Assembly (NCBI RefSeq): GCF_020180945.1 | Contig: NZ_JAIPUL010000001.1 | Span: forward strand, 1,364,001 to 1,428,000 | Length of the DNA: 64,000 nt | Direction: 5' to 3' | DNA from: Lacticaseibacillus kribbianus | GTDB lineage: Bacteria; Bacillota; Bacilli; Lactobacillales; Lactobacillaceae | Shown here: positions 44,695 through 53,871 of the stretch, in pieces | How the letters are laid out: each line of letters begins with the position of its first letter | Numbering within the stretch: position 1 is the stretch's first letter | Notes under the pieces: generated by a model | Database searches by the model: none | Told to the model about the DNA's origin: nothing | Seen by the model: the letters and a program-made list of their open reading frames with translations, nothing else | Position numbers and translations under genes: made by a program

Positions 44695-44865
44695 TTAAAC
44701 AGTGTCGCCAGTTGCTCGCATGAGATTGTGCAGCGTCTGCTTTAGACACTGGAAGCCTTCGCTGTTGTTGGTGATCTCAAGGTGTCTGACAAAAATGGTT
44801 CCTTCAGAGTCAATAACTGCGACGTCATGTTTGTTCTTGGCGACATCAATTCCTACGTATAACAT
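44695..44865 (-). pseudogene. IS110-family transposase fragment
   Basis: Decoding from ATG at 44865 gives 56 residues starting MLYVGIDVAKNKHDVAVIDSE, the RuvC-like N-terminus of IS110 DEDD transposases, ending at TAA 44695. Only the first part of the roughly 400-residue enzyme remains. Confidence 0.82.
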
Positions 44866-45253
44866 CTCACTCGCTCCTCAAATATGTAGATGCACTGTGC
44901 TCCACAAGCTTTTTGCCGATGTAACCTTGCGTCAAATTAAACATCGAAGCGCAGTGCACCACGTGTTATCTAACTCATTAACAATATGACAAAAAGCTGT
45001 GGTTAGAGCCTTCTCGAACCAGTACCTTAACAAGGTCTGTCGGAGATCAAACTAATCCGCAGCGCTCATTATCAGTGTAGTCCATTTGTGGTGCTAACTG
45101 ATAAATCTAATATACAAGGAGATCCACTCGCGGTTTTTGCGAGTTAGCTCCGACGAGCGACATTGCGTTCCATGACCAGCCCGCCGGAGTACTTTTTGTC
45201 TGAGCTCACAGCTTTTCGTGCCGCTAGGTAATTGGTATAGCTCGTTGAAAGAG

Positions 45254-45287
45254 TAAAAAAACTCGGCATGCCAATTGACATGCCGAG
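45254..45287 (-). terminator. Rho-independent terminator (minus strand)
   Basis: CTCGGCATG / CATGCCGAG stem followed on the minus strand by a T-run. Confidence 0.75.
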
Positions 45288-45372
45288 CTGGGGTTAATTT
45301 CGATGCATTTTAAACCACGATACCCTTTGCCGTGTGTAGCATCAGGTCTTCTCGTACCTCAACCGTACCGTA

Positions 45373-45405
45373 TCCTGCTGAAAGTTACGCTTTCAGCAGG
45401 ATTTT
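45373..45405. terminator. Hairpin terminator
   Basis: Perfect 12-bp stem TCCTGCTGAAAG / CTTTCAGCAGGA with TTTT on the plus side; it lies 37 bp past the small membrane-protein gene on the minus strand. Confidence 0.65.
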
Positions 45406-45441
45406 GCGAACGTGTGTCTATCACAGACGGCCCGTATATCA

Positions 45442-45582
45442 TTAGTCATGAATCGAATCCTGCAATTTATCCCCAGCCTTATCTATTTCCTTGGCTGCCA
45501 AAATTGTACCAGCTACCAGAGCTCCTCCAACCAGCAAAGTGCTGGCTACCATAAATGTAAAAATTGATTTTAAAGCATCCAT
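45442..45582 (-). CDS. 46-residue membrane protein, stress cargo
   Basis: ATG at 45582 with GGAGG 7 bases upstream. The peptide is MDALKSIFTFMVASTLLVGG followed by a second hydrophobic part and a charged tail ending KLQDSIHD. It starts 15 bp after the GlsB stop, so the two form one operon. Family unknown. Confidence 0.65.
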   Translation of the reverse strand: MDALKSIFTFMVASTLLVGGALVAGTILAAKEIDKAGDKLQDSIHD

Positions 45583-45597
45583 GCATATGACCTCCAA

Positions 45598-45846
45598 TCA
45601 ATCTTTAGATCTACCAACAAAGAATGATACAACCGCTACGACAATCACTGCACCAACTATCGATGGAATTATTGCCATACCAGCAAGTTTAGGACCCCAA
45701 TGGCCGAGTAGTGCTTCACCAATAGATGATCCGATGAGCCCAGCAATAATATTTGCAATCCAACCCATCGATTTTCCTTTGCTTGTAATAGCGCCAGCAA
45801 TAGCACCGATTATTGCGCCAACAATTAGTGACCAAATGAAGTGCAT
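45598..45846 (-). CDS. GlsB/YeaQ/YmgE family stress protein (island copy)
   Basis: The 82-residue membrane protein has HFIWSLIVGAIIGAIAGAITSKGKSMGWIANIIAGLIGSSIGEALLGHWGP, the GlsB/YeaQ signature. ATG at 45846 with GGGAGGG upstream. A TATAAT-like box (cttataatt) lies about 50 bp before the start. It is AT-rich, unlike the chromosomal relative at 34995, so it arrived with the island. Confidence 0.88.
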   Translation of the reverse strand: MHFIWSLIVGAIIGAIAGAITSKGKSMGWIANIIAGLIGSSIGEALLGHWGPKLAGMAIIPSIVGAVIVVAVVSFFVGRSKD

Positions 45847-45954
45847 GTAAATCCCTCCCATTAAATATATTCTTTGTTACTAATTATAAGTATACAGGAG
45901 TTAAGGCCAAAAAGAAAGCCGAAGGTATCTATTCCCTCTTATACTTATGATAGC

Positions 45955-46323
45955 TCATTTTGAATTGCGCAGTAAATCGCGAATCTGTGTAAGTAAGAGT
46001 TCTTCCTTCGAAACAACAGGAGCATCAGGTTTCTTAGACGGCATAATACGATTAACCGTCTTGACAATAAGAAAGACTACAAAAGCAGTGATCAAGAAGT
46101 TAATGACGTCGTTAAGAAAGCTGCCATACGTAAATTTTGCGTTCAAAAATGTAAAATATAGCTTACTTAAATCAGCCTTACCTACAAACATAGAAATAAT
46201 TGGGTTGATCAAGTTTTTGGTCAGGGAAGTTACAACAGCGGTGAACGCACCGCCAATAATGACACCTACTGCAAGATCTAGAACGTTGCCACGCATAATG
46301 AAGTCTCTAAATTCTTTAATCAT
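45955..46323 (-). CDS. mscL: Large-conductance mechanosensitive channel MscL
   Basis: The 122-residue channel has the MscL start MIKEFRDFIMRGNVLDLAVGVIIGGAFTAVVTSLTKNLINP, a second membrane helix (FLNDVINFLITAFVVFLIVKTVNRI) and a C-terminal helix (EELLLTQIRDLLRN). ATG at 46323 with GGAGG 9 bases upstream; an ATG five codons earlier is not used. It releases solutes on osmotic downshock. It probably shares the stress theme with the adjacent GlsB gene. Confidence 0.95.
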   Translation of the reverse strand: MIKEFRDFIMRGNVLDLAVGVIIGGAFTAVVTSLTKNLINPIISMFVGKADLSKLYFTFLNAKFTYGSFLNDVINFLITAFVVFLIVKTVNRIMPSKKPDAPVVSKEELLLTQIRDLLRNSK

Positions 46324-46794
46324 TTTGAATGCCTCCAAATTTTATGTTACGAAAAGAATTATAGCAGAGTGGGGACGTTCTGAAAATTAAAAATAGCGCC
46401 TCATAATGAATTAGCTGGCGTCTGCCTAGCTATTTAGATAATCACCTAGGTTTGAAAATCAGTGCAAATCAGTGACAAGCCCAAAACTAGAAATGCTTTT
46501 ATACCGATATTTTGAGCACCCGTGGCACTCAATAATAACTCATTCTAGAGGCGAGGCCCATATAACTTGCACGTCATGAAAGACCACAGAGTAGTCACGT
46601 GTACCAACCATGTGCATACCAATTAGTACACCCTAGTCCCTATATGGGGCTTATTTTTTTTGCAATCAAAAAGCCCACCGGATGGCAGGCCAATAATACT
46701 TTCAATTGCTTATCCTCATCAGAATTAACTGGCATATCTAACGATTCTTACCGTTTCTTTAGGAGCCAAAGTTTATCTTACTATGAGGAGCACA
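46324..46794. other. AT-rich gap
   Basis: About 470 bp. I see no gene with a credible start; only short frames and a weak GGGCTT/AAGCCC hairpin near 46650. Confidence 0.5.
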
Positions 46795-47166
46795 TCAGTG
46801 TACAAATATAAGCAGAAAAAGCGCTACGATTGCGGGACTACCCTGTGTAAATATGATTTTCTTGTTAGCTGTCAGTGATCCAAAAGCGGCAGCAAGCACG
46901 ACAAAACCCACGAATAAAATCTGAACGTGGTAGGAGGCACCACCACTGAGCCCATATCGAGCATATAACAAGCCTACACCGATGAATCCATTATATAGTC
47001 CTTGGTTTGCCATCGATGATTTGGCTTCTTTGGTGGCAAGATATCCTTTTGACAAGTCAAAAGCCTTACGGGCCATTTTTGTTTGGGTGCCAAACATCTC
47101 GAGAAGCATTATCAGCAATGCCTCAACGGCGACTAGTAGCACGAACATATCCTTTACAAATAGCAT
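46795..47166 (-). CDS. DUF1304 membrane protein
   Basis: The 123-residue protein has four hydrophobic segments and the pattern AVEALLIMLLEMFGTQTKMARKAFDLSKGYLATKEAKSSMANQGLYNGFIGVGLLY, typical of DUF1304. Function of the family is unknown. GGGGGAATAGGT precedes the ATG. It is AT-rich island cargo near mscL. Confidence 0.85.
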   Translation of the reverse strand: MLFVKDMFVLLVAVEALLIMLLEMFGTQTKMARKAFDLSKGYLATKEAKSSMANQGLYNGFIGVGLLYARYGLSGGASYHVQILFVGFVVLAAAFGSLTANKKIIFTQGSPAIVALFLLIFVH

Positions 47167-47399
47167 TACCTATTCCCCCTAAAGAAATTCATTAAAATTG
47201 AAATTTATACGATAAAGCATAGTATAACAGACTTCGGAGCGGGAGAACATTTAGCCTGGATTATTCTTAAACACGAAAAAATACAGCTCAACCTCATGAC
47301 TGGCATGAAGTTGCGCTGCTTTGTGTTTTTCACCCACTGGGTGCGGTCTTGTGATATTGTAGAGTCGCTGAAAACCAACAATATGAAGGCCATAACACA

Positions 47400-48698
47400 A
47401 TGCTTAGACTACGCGCAACTTCACTTCAATGCAATCCTCATTTATCTGTTATCAACGACGCCGGACAATTATCCAATGATGCTGGAATGATACTACCAAT
47501 TGAATTTGCCAATCGGATCCACCTCAAAAACTTGATTCGTAATACGATTTTCTTTAATGATGAGCGAAAATTTGCCAAGATCTCTTTCGTAGATCTATTT
47601 GAATTTACGCTTATGCTCCGGATTGCCGGTTATTGCACTGACTCTGCGGCAAATACTTGGCGTCAGGATCCTGCTATTAGGACTGCTTTAGGTGAGTGTG
47701 GTGTGGCCTCTCCAGCTTCTATTTCACGTTTCATCGCAAGCCTGACTCAAGATAATCTGGTTGAAATCCAAAACCTGTTGCTGAAACTGGCTGATGTGGT
47801 CCTTAAAGATCCTTCACGCACTGAAATGATCCTTGATATCGACTCCACACACTCGGATACCTTCGGCCATCAAGAACACGCAACCTATAATGGTCATTAT
47901 TCAGCTAATGGCTATCACCCTCTGCTGGTTTTTGATGATGCCACCGGGCTTTCACTAGGTGCGCAGTTGCGCCCGGGTAACGTCTATACCAGTAGCGATG
48001 CTGATACGTTCATCGCCCCGATCCTTGATCATCTTAAAGCCTTACGCCCTGATATGAACATCACAGTCCGCGGTGATTCAGGCTTTGCCAAGCCAGAGTT
48101 TTATGCAGCCTGTGCCAAGCGCAGTGTTAAATTTATTGTCCGGCTGAAGAAGAATAACCGCATTAACGAACTCACCACAACGGCAACTCAAGCCACTGAG
48201 ATGACGACTGATTTTCAAAGTGAAGACCACGAACTGGACTATCAAGTTAAAACTTGGGCGGATAATTATCGCGTGATCGTGCATTCTGAAAGTAAGGCTG
48301 AGTCTTTTCTTTGGGACGATCATACTTGGTTGGTCACTAATGATACGAAGATTCCGTGTGAAACATTGATCACCCGCTATCGTCAACGCGGAAGAGTCGA
48401 AGATCTGATCAAAGAATTGAAAGCCGGTTTTGCTTTCGACAAGACTGACAGTCACTCGTTTACGATGAACGCTGCTAGGGCCTTGATCAGTGCTGTTGCT
48501 TACAACATCGTTCAACTATTCAAACTCATTTTGATACCTTTTGACGCACGAAAGACAATCGCAACCTTGCGCTTTGAATTGCTCCATGTTGCGGGTAAGG
48601 TCACGCATCACGCGCACCGAATCGTCCTACATTTAGCTTCAAGCCAAGTTTTTAGTGGCTTTATAGGCAATGTGTTGAACGATATTTTGCAAACGTGA
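47400..48698 (+). CDS. IS1380-family transposase
   Basis: The 432-residue transposase begins MLRLRATSLQCNPHLSVINDAGQLSNDAGMILPIEFANRI, the characteristic IS1380 start, with catalytic DDE motifs ILDIDSTHSDTFGHQEHATYNGHY, TVRGDSGFAKPEF and RQRGRVEDLIKELK. Length is normal and the frame is intact. The terminal repeats could not be fixed by eye; the element probably covers roughly 47.3-48.75 kb. Confidence 0.92.
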   Translation: MLRLRATSLQCNPHLSVINDAGQLSNDAGMILPIEFANRIHLKNLIRNTIFFNDERKFAKISFVDLFEFTLMLRIAGYCTDSAANTWRQDPAIRTALGECGVASPASISRFIASLTQDNLVEIQNLLLKLADVVLKDPSRTEMILDIDSTHSDTFGHQEHATYNGHYSANGYHPLLVFDDATGLSLGAQLRPGNVYTSSDADTFIAPILDHLKALRPDMNITVRGDSGFAKPEFYAACAKRSVKFIVRLKKNNRINELTTTATQATEMTTDFQSEDHELDYQVKTWADNYRVIVHSESKAESFLWDDHTWLVTNDTKIPCETLITRYRQRGRVEDLIKELKAGFAFDKTDSHSFTMNAARALISAVAYNIVQLFKLILIPFDARKTIATLRFELLHVAGKVTHHAHRIVLHLASSQVFSGFIGNVLNDILQT

Positions 48699-49007
48699 CC
48701 AAAGCAACTAAATGGTCGGGCCTGGCCGAAGTGTTGAAATACGTTCGGTCTATTTGGCGACGCCGACTCTGAATAAGTTGGCCAAAATCAAGGTGTATTG
48801 ATTCGGCATGGCGAAGTTAGTGTCGCTATTGAGCCTATGGTTGTATTTCACAAACCTATGAATGAATCAGGATTATTATAGCGCCGATGTTGGAGTGTCG
48901 AGTGCTCATTTTCAAAAACATGAAAGCTTACATTATTGGAACGTTCTCACATAAAGTTCCAATAATCGAGGCGATAATATGGCGATTTACATGCTTTATC
49001 GCATTAT
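48699..49007. other. Gap between IS1380 and the silent hsdS cassette
   Basis: About 310 bp with no gene. It contains a perfect 11-bp inverted repeat ATTATTGGAAC / GTTCCAATAAT (48932-48942, 48956-48966). Confidence 0.55.
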
Positions 49008-49643
49008 TTGACGCATTATTTGACACTAAAAATGCATCATATTGTTAACCATGATATCTCGGTCAAACATTCGTACGTTTGGGAACAACGTAAGCTTGAT
49101 GAAATTAGTTCAATTTCGTCTGGAGGGACCCCCAGACGTGATGTTGCTGAATACTGGAATGGCAATATTCCTTGGGTCACTACCGCAGAAGTTAATTATC
49201 AACTTATTGTGGATACCGCAGAAAAAATAACTTCAAATGGGATGGCGAGTTCTGCCGCAAAAATGATTCCTAAAGGTAGTATTGTGATGGCCATGTACGG
49301 TCAAGGTAAAACACGTGGACAGGTTGGCATCTTAGGGATGGATGCAGCAACTAACCAAGCAAATGCCAATATAACCGTACACAATTCATCATTAACCAAG
49401 ATTGTGTATTACCAACTTGAGTCCAATTACTCTAGGATTCGTAGGTTGGCAAATGAAGGCGGTCAAGCCAATCTAAGCCTTGGAATCGTATCTAACCTGA
49501 CTATCTCAATCACTCACGACGATGAAGCCGTGAAGATCGCCAAAGTTCTTGATGAGATATCTCAGACTGTCGCTCTTCATCAACGTAAGTATTTTTCCCT
49601 TCCACCTCCGAAATTACATTATTTCATTACCTATCGATTTTGA
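49008..49643 (+). pseudogene. Silent half-hsdS cassette
   Basis: This frame encodes one target-recognition half: YVWEQRKLDEISSISSGGTPRRDVAEYWNGNIPWVTTAEVN through DEISQTVALHQRKY, then an unrelated tail to a stop. A normal HsdS has two halves and a proper start, so this is a storage cassette rather than a working gene. It is opposite in orientation to the active hsdS. TGGGAACAACGTAAGCT (49080-49096) and TCTTCATCAACGTAAGTAT (49574-49592) match the hsdS borders in inverted orientation (16 of 17 and 19 of 19). It is next to a tyrosine recombinase. Confidence 0.85.
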
Positions 49644-49699
49644 ATTACAGTATGAGCGATGAACGGATTTCATCAATTAAATATTTCGGAGGCTATACA

Positions 49700-50629
49700 A
49701 TGGAAACTACCATCACAAAGAGTTCACTCTTCTACCGCTATTTCAAAGAATGGTACGAACTTTACAAAGTTGGTGCGGTTCGCACTGTCACTTTGCAGAA
49801 ATACGACATGACCTATCATCATCTGATTGCACTCGCACCGACACTTACGCTCAATCAGATCGACCGTAAAACTTACCAACAATTACTTAACCTTTTTGCC
49901 GACAACCATGAACGCCAGACCGTACTCGCCTTTCATCACCACCTGCGAAGTGCACTGTTAGATGCGTTCGATGAGGGTCTAATCAAAACCGATCCAACCC
50001 GCAAAATCGTCGTTAAAGGAATGGCCCCTGTGCCGAAAAAGGCAAAATACCTCAATCAGTTTGAACTACATGCAGTACTTTCAGATCTGGATCTTAGCGA
50101 TACACCGAACTGGGACTGGTTCCTCCTTCTAGTTGCCAAAACTGGACTGCGCTTTGCTGAAGCGTTAGCCGTGACCCCAAAAGACTTTGACTTCACGCAC
50201 CAATCACTGAATATCAAGCAAACTTGGAACTATAAATCAGCTAACGGTGGCTTTCAGCCAACTAAGAACTTCAGCTCAAAGCGTCGAATCCAAATCGACT
50301 GGCAGACAATTACCCAGTTCTCCCAGCTTGTCAAAGATCTGCCAGAGGATGAACCAATATTTGTTAATGGCAGAGTCTTCAACTCCACGGTCAACAACCA
50401 ACTTCGCAAACACTGTGAGAATGTTGGCGTACCAGTAATCTCCATTCATGGGCTTCGCCATACCCATGCATCTCTACTCCTATTCGCTGGCGTAACGATT
50501 GCGAGTGTGGCCCGCAGACTCGGCCATTCCAACATGACGACGACTCAGCAAACTTATCTCCATATCATTCAAGAATTAGAAAGCCAAGATACCGACAAGG
50601 CAATGCGGTTCCTATCTGGGCTGATCTAA
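49700..50629 (+). CDS. Tyrosine recombinase for hsdS shuffling
   Basis: The 309-residue recombinase has a core-binding domain (TLQKYDMTYHHLIALAPTLTLNQIDRKTYQQLL) and the catalytic set R (KTGLRFAEALAV), HGLRHTHASLL, LGHSNM and the nucleophile in QQTYLHI. ATG at 49700 follows GGAGG; the in-frame ATG at 49640 overlaps the silent cassette. Known: PsrA/CreX-like recombinases beside type I RM loci invert hsdS segments. It lies between the cassette and the hsdMSR operon and ends at a shared terminator. Confidence 0.92.
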   Translation: METTITKSSLFYRYFKEWYELYKVGAVRTVTLQKYDMTYHHLIALAPTLTLNQIDRKTYQQLLNLFADNHERQTVLAFHHHLRSALLDAFDEGLIKTDPTRKIVVKGMAPVPKKAKYLNQFELHAVLSDLDLSDTPNWDWFLLLVAKTGLRFAEALAVTPKDFDFTHQSLNIKQTWNYKSANGGFQPTKNFSSKRRIQIDWQTITQFSQLVKDLPEDEPIFVNGRVFNSTVNNQLRKHCENVGVPVISIHGLRHTHASLLLFAGVTIASVARRLGHSNMTTTQQTYLHIIQELESQDTDKAMRFLSGLI

Positions 50630-50679
50630 TCTGTCGCTCATGTGCATCGTTAGTCTAAAATAGATCATTCTAGTGAAAT

Positions 50680-50729
50680 AAATCCCCGATCGTTACCACT
50701 GCTACATGCAGAATAACGGTCGGGGATTT
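50680..50729. terminator. Bidirectional terminator
   Basis: AAATCCCCGATCGTTA pairs with TAACGGTCGGGGATTT (15 of 16) between the convergent recombinase and hsdR genes. Confidence 0.88.
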
Positions 50730-50804
50730 CGATAAAGCGCTGTATGTTTTGAAAGGCTAACTTCAGCAAGAAAAAGGCCTTTTCGACGTTTTCTAGACTG
50801 ATTC

Positions 50805-53800
50805 TCACTTCAATGCGGAAAAGAATGCCAATAATCCGTCTTCGAAGTCAGCGGTTTCGAAGAATCCTAAGTTCTCTGACTCTTCAATCTTGTCAATACG
50901 ATCCTTCAGCTTCGGGTTGTCATTCAGGCCAACGCCTGGCAAATAGCAATCATATGCTTCCATGATTGCATTCCCGTTGTAATTATTGTCAGCAGACCAG
51001 CGTCTGATCTTCAATTCCTTCTTCTCCGTGCGGATGGTGCGGCGCGCGTGCTGAAGGGAATCTGTATCAAAGTGTTCAGTATAATCACCACTTTCGATCC
51101 CATCTAGGATATCTTCGATCTCTGACCGGTTATCATCATCCATCGGTGTGATATGATCTTCAACCGCATCACGGTTAGCCGGAATCGTATCGTCGATATA
51201 GGTGTTCAACAACTCAACCAGCTTGTCGTAGTCGATGATCTCGTGGTTGTAAAGATCAATTGCGACTTTGATATTGGTCAGGTCGATCTTCTTATCATCA
51301 GGGAGTAGTTCGTTGACATCGTTGAGCCGTGCCTGGAGCGCACTGAAGCGATCCTTGTCTTGAATAGCCAACCTGACTTTCTCACCAGTTGGTTTGCCTT
51401 TCTCATCGAAGTCATCGACTGCCGAGCCAAAAGCGTAGCCTTGCTGGACCAATCGCTGGACCTTCTGATTCACTTCGGCAGCGATGACAGCAAATTCAAG
51501 TTGTTCCTTCTCAGAACGCGGCGTCTGGCTGAAGTCATCCCCTGCGATTGCTTTCAAACGCGCGATTTTCGGTGCCAAGTCGTTGATCTGTGTCGCCATC
51601 TTAGGCGCCAGAATATCATCATCGAATAAGTCTTGTTGCTCAGAATCATCAGGCTGCTTCTTGGCGTCTTCGATCGTGTCGTTGCCACCTTTGGTATAGA
51701 TAATCAATGCGTTGCGGACATTCTCCTCCATCAACTCGCCTTTACGGAAGAAGCGCACCTTCCCGTGCGGCTTCGCGTTCTTGTCGATGGTGCGGTTAGT
51801 CCGTGACATTGCCTGAATCAGCATACCTTCCTTAAGTAGTTTGTCTAAGTAGATCACGTTCACATACTTGGCATCAAACCCCGTCAAGAGTTGATCAGAA
51901 ACGATCACCAGGTCCAGGCGTTGCGGCATCGTAGCCTCTTCGGCGGCGGTCAGCCGATGATTGTAGGGCTTCTTGTGGGCCAACCGCTTCGTGATATCGT
52001 TCAGGTAGTCGCGTTCCGGATTGCGGCTGTTGAGAAAATCTTGTGTGCCAAAGAAGGCAGTATAGTCTGTCATCGCTTTCTTCAAGGCGGCCTGCAAATC
52101 TGAACTACCGACACCATTCGCCTCATCACGCGAATAGGTCATCGCCACCCGCAGCTCTGGTGCCATCTCTCGAAACAGGTTGTAGTAGGCCACCACTGCC
52201 TGTTTGCCAGAAGCCGCAAAGATCCCATGGAACTGATTGGGCTGGCGAACCCCCATCTCAATCGGACCAGAATGGTCGTCAGCCCAATGATTGAGAATAT
52301 CTTGAACCACTTCCTGCCGATAAGGAAGCGACGTGTAGACCTCCCGCTCAAGTTCCTCTTCCGTCCATTCAGTGTTGGCGTCAGCTTCCACATCCACCGT
52401 ACTATAGGTCACATCGAAGCCCAACACGTTGCCATCGCCGATCGCGTCCTTGATGGTATATCGGTGTAGGCGTTTGCCGAAAACGTCATAAGTAGAAATT
52501 GCGCGCGACGTGGTCACATCATTGACTTCATCGCTATAGAAATTCGGCGTGCCTGTAAAGCCAAACCATGTGGTCTTAGGAAAAGCCGCCTTGATTCGCT
52601 TCACGGTATCGCCGCTGGCCGAACGATGCGCCTCATCCATCAGAATGACATTGCGCTCATCGGAGGTCAGGCCTGCTTTTACCGCTTTATCCAAACCTTG
52701 TACCGTGATCAGGAAAATGTGTGAGGCTGCCTTTCTATGTTTGAGTGCCTTCTTGAGTTCATGTCCCTTCACCACCTGAATCCGATCTTCAAACGTCTTA
52801 TAAGCATACGACTTGAAGTTCTCGAAGGTCTGGTTAATCAGATCGACGCGATCGACAATGAACAAGACGTTGCGCACACGCGGCATCGCTGCCAATAACT
52901 GCGCAACTTTGAAAGAAGTGACCGTTTTACCGGAGCCAGTGGTATGCCACACATACCCGCCTTCTTTTTCAATCAAGCCGTTGGCATCCATTGTACGCAT
53001 CCGATCCAGGATCGCGCGCGTTGCTTGAATCTGATAAGAGCGCATGACCATCAAGTTGTCATTAGATTCATCAGGGATCATGTTGACGGTGACCAGCCGA
53101 TGTAGCGCTGGAATCCCCATTACCTGGTGAATGAAGGTCATGGTATCCGTAACGTCCTTGCCGTTGTCGTCGCGCCAACCAAAGCAAAAGTCCTTATTAT
53201 AATCCTCAGTGCTTCGTGGTCGTGCCAAGTAGTGAGCTGAATGTTGTGACAAGATGAACTGCACCTGCACAAATGAGAACAGGCCAGTGTACATCCCGTC
53301 GCCATCATACTTCTGCAGCTGTTCGAAGGCGTTCCACTGATTCTGAAGGGATTCGTCCTTCTCCTCAATGTGTGCCACAGGCAACCCATTGATCAATAGC
53401 ATCACGTCGATGCGGCGTTTCTTGCTGAGGGTATATGGCAAGTCAGTGAAGGTGATCTGGTTAACGATCTCATAACGTGAGCGGCCACCGGCCACTTCAT
53501 CTCCGTAGAAGATTTCAATTTCTAACTTGGTGCCATCTTCACGTAACAACGGCACCGTACCGACTCCGCCGGAACCGGCTAACATCAACTGCGCGTCATA
53601 CGGTGTCTTGTTCTTGGCAACTTCCTGCTTAATCAGTGCAAATTCGCCGTCTGTGAGTTCCTTGCCATCCAGTTTTCTTGCATTATTCTGATTTAGAATC
53701 TCTCGCCAATGGTCATACAGGTGCGGCGCCGTCACACCGGAAAGGTCTTTGCGATAAGTCCACCCCTCATTCTTTAGCTTCTCGATCACGGCATCTTCAA

Positions 53801-53816
53801 ATTTATTTTCTGCCAT
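50805..53816 (-). CDS. hsdR: Type I restriction endonuclease HsdR (second system)
   Basis: The 1003-residue subunit has the nuclease domain (LEIEIFYGDEV to DVMLLINGLPVAHIEEKDES, with D and ExK-type residues), Walker A HTTGSGKT, DEAHRS, FTGTPNFYSDE and QAMSRTNRT helicase motifs. ATG at 53816 (MAENKFEDAVIEKL) follows AGGAGGGGG. It is intact, unlike the first system's hsdR, and is third in the operon hsdM-hsdS-hsdR. It looks like the EcoR124 type. Confidence 0.94.
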   Translation of the reverse strand: MAENKFEDAVIEKLKNEGWTYRKDLSGVTAPHLYDHWREILNQNNARKLDGKELTDGEFALIKQEVAKNKTPYDAQLMLAGSGGVGTVPLLREDGTKLEIEIFYGDEVAGGRSRYEIVNQITFTDLPYTLSKKRRIDVMLLINGLPVAHIEEKDESLQNQWNAFEQLQKYDGDGMYTGLFSFVQVQFILSQHSAHYLARPRSTEDYNKDFCFGWRDDNGKDVTDTMTFIHQVMGIPALHRLVTVNMIPDESNDNLMVMRSYQIQATRAILDRMRTMDANGLIEKEGGYVWHTTGSGKTVTSFKVAQLLAAMPRVRNVLFIVDRVDLINQTFENFKSYAYKTFEDRIQVVKGHELKKALKHRKAASHIFLITVQGLDKAVKAGLTSDERNVILMDEAHRSASGDTVKRIKAAFPKTTWFGFTGTPNFYSDEVNDVTTSRAISTYDVFGKRLHRYTIKDAIGDGNVLGFDVTYSTVDVEADANTEWTEEELEREVYTSLPYRQEVVQDILNHWADDHSGPIEMGVRQPNQFHGIFAASGKQAVVAYYNLFREMAPELRVAMTYSRDEANGVGSSDLQAALKKAMTDYTAFFGTQDFLNSRNPERDYLNDITKRLAHKKPYNHRLTAAEEATMPQRLDLVIVSDQLLTGFDAKYVNVIYLDKLLKEGMLIQAMSRTNRTIDKNAKPHGKVRFFRKGELMEENVRNALIIYTKGGNDTIEDAKKQPDDSEQQDLFDDDILAPKMATQINDLAPKIARLKAIAGDDFSQTPRSEKEQLEFAVIAAEVNQKVQRLVQQGYAFGSAVDDFDEKGKPTGEKVRLAIQDKDRFSALQARLNDVNELLPDDKKIDLTNIKVAIDLYNHEIIDYDKLVELLNTYIDDTIPANRDAVEDHITPMDDDNRSEIEDILDGIESGDYTEHFDTDSLQHARRTIRTEKKELKIRRWSADNNYNGNAIMEAYDCYLPGVGLNDNPKLKDRIDKIEESENLGFFETADFEDGLLAFFSALK

Positions 53817-53871
53817 ACATGCTCCCCCTCCTGTTTCGTTGAGATGTGTTCGCCGTACTGAAAAAGTCGAA

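Larger units (their letters stand above)
44866..45441. other. Gene-poor stretch with two terminators
   Basis: About 575 bp. Apart from hairpins at 45254-45287 and 45373-45405 I see no supported gene. The part next to 44865 is probably the 5' flank of the IS110 remnant. Confidence 0.5.
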
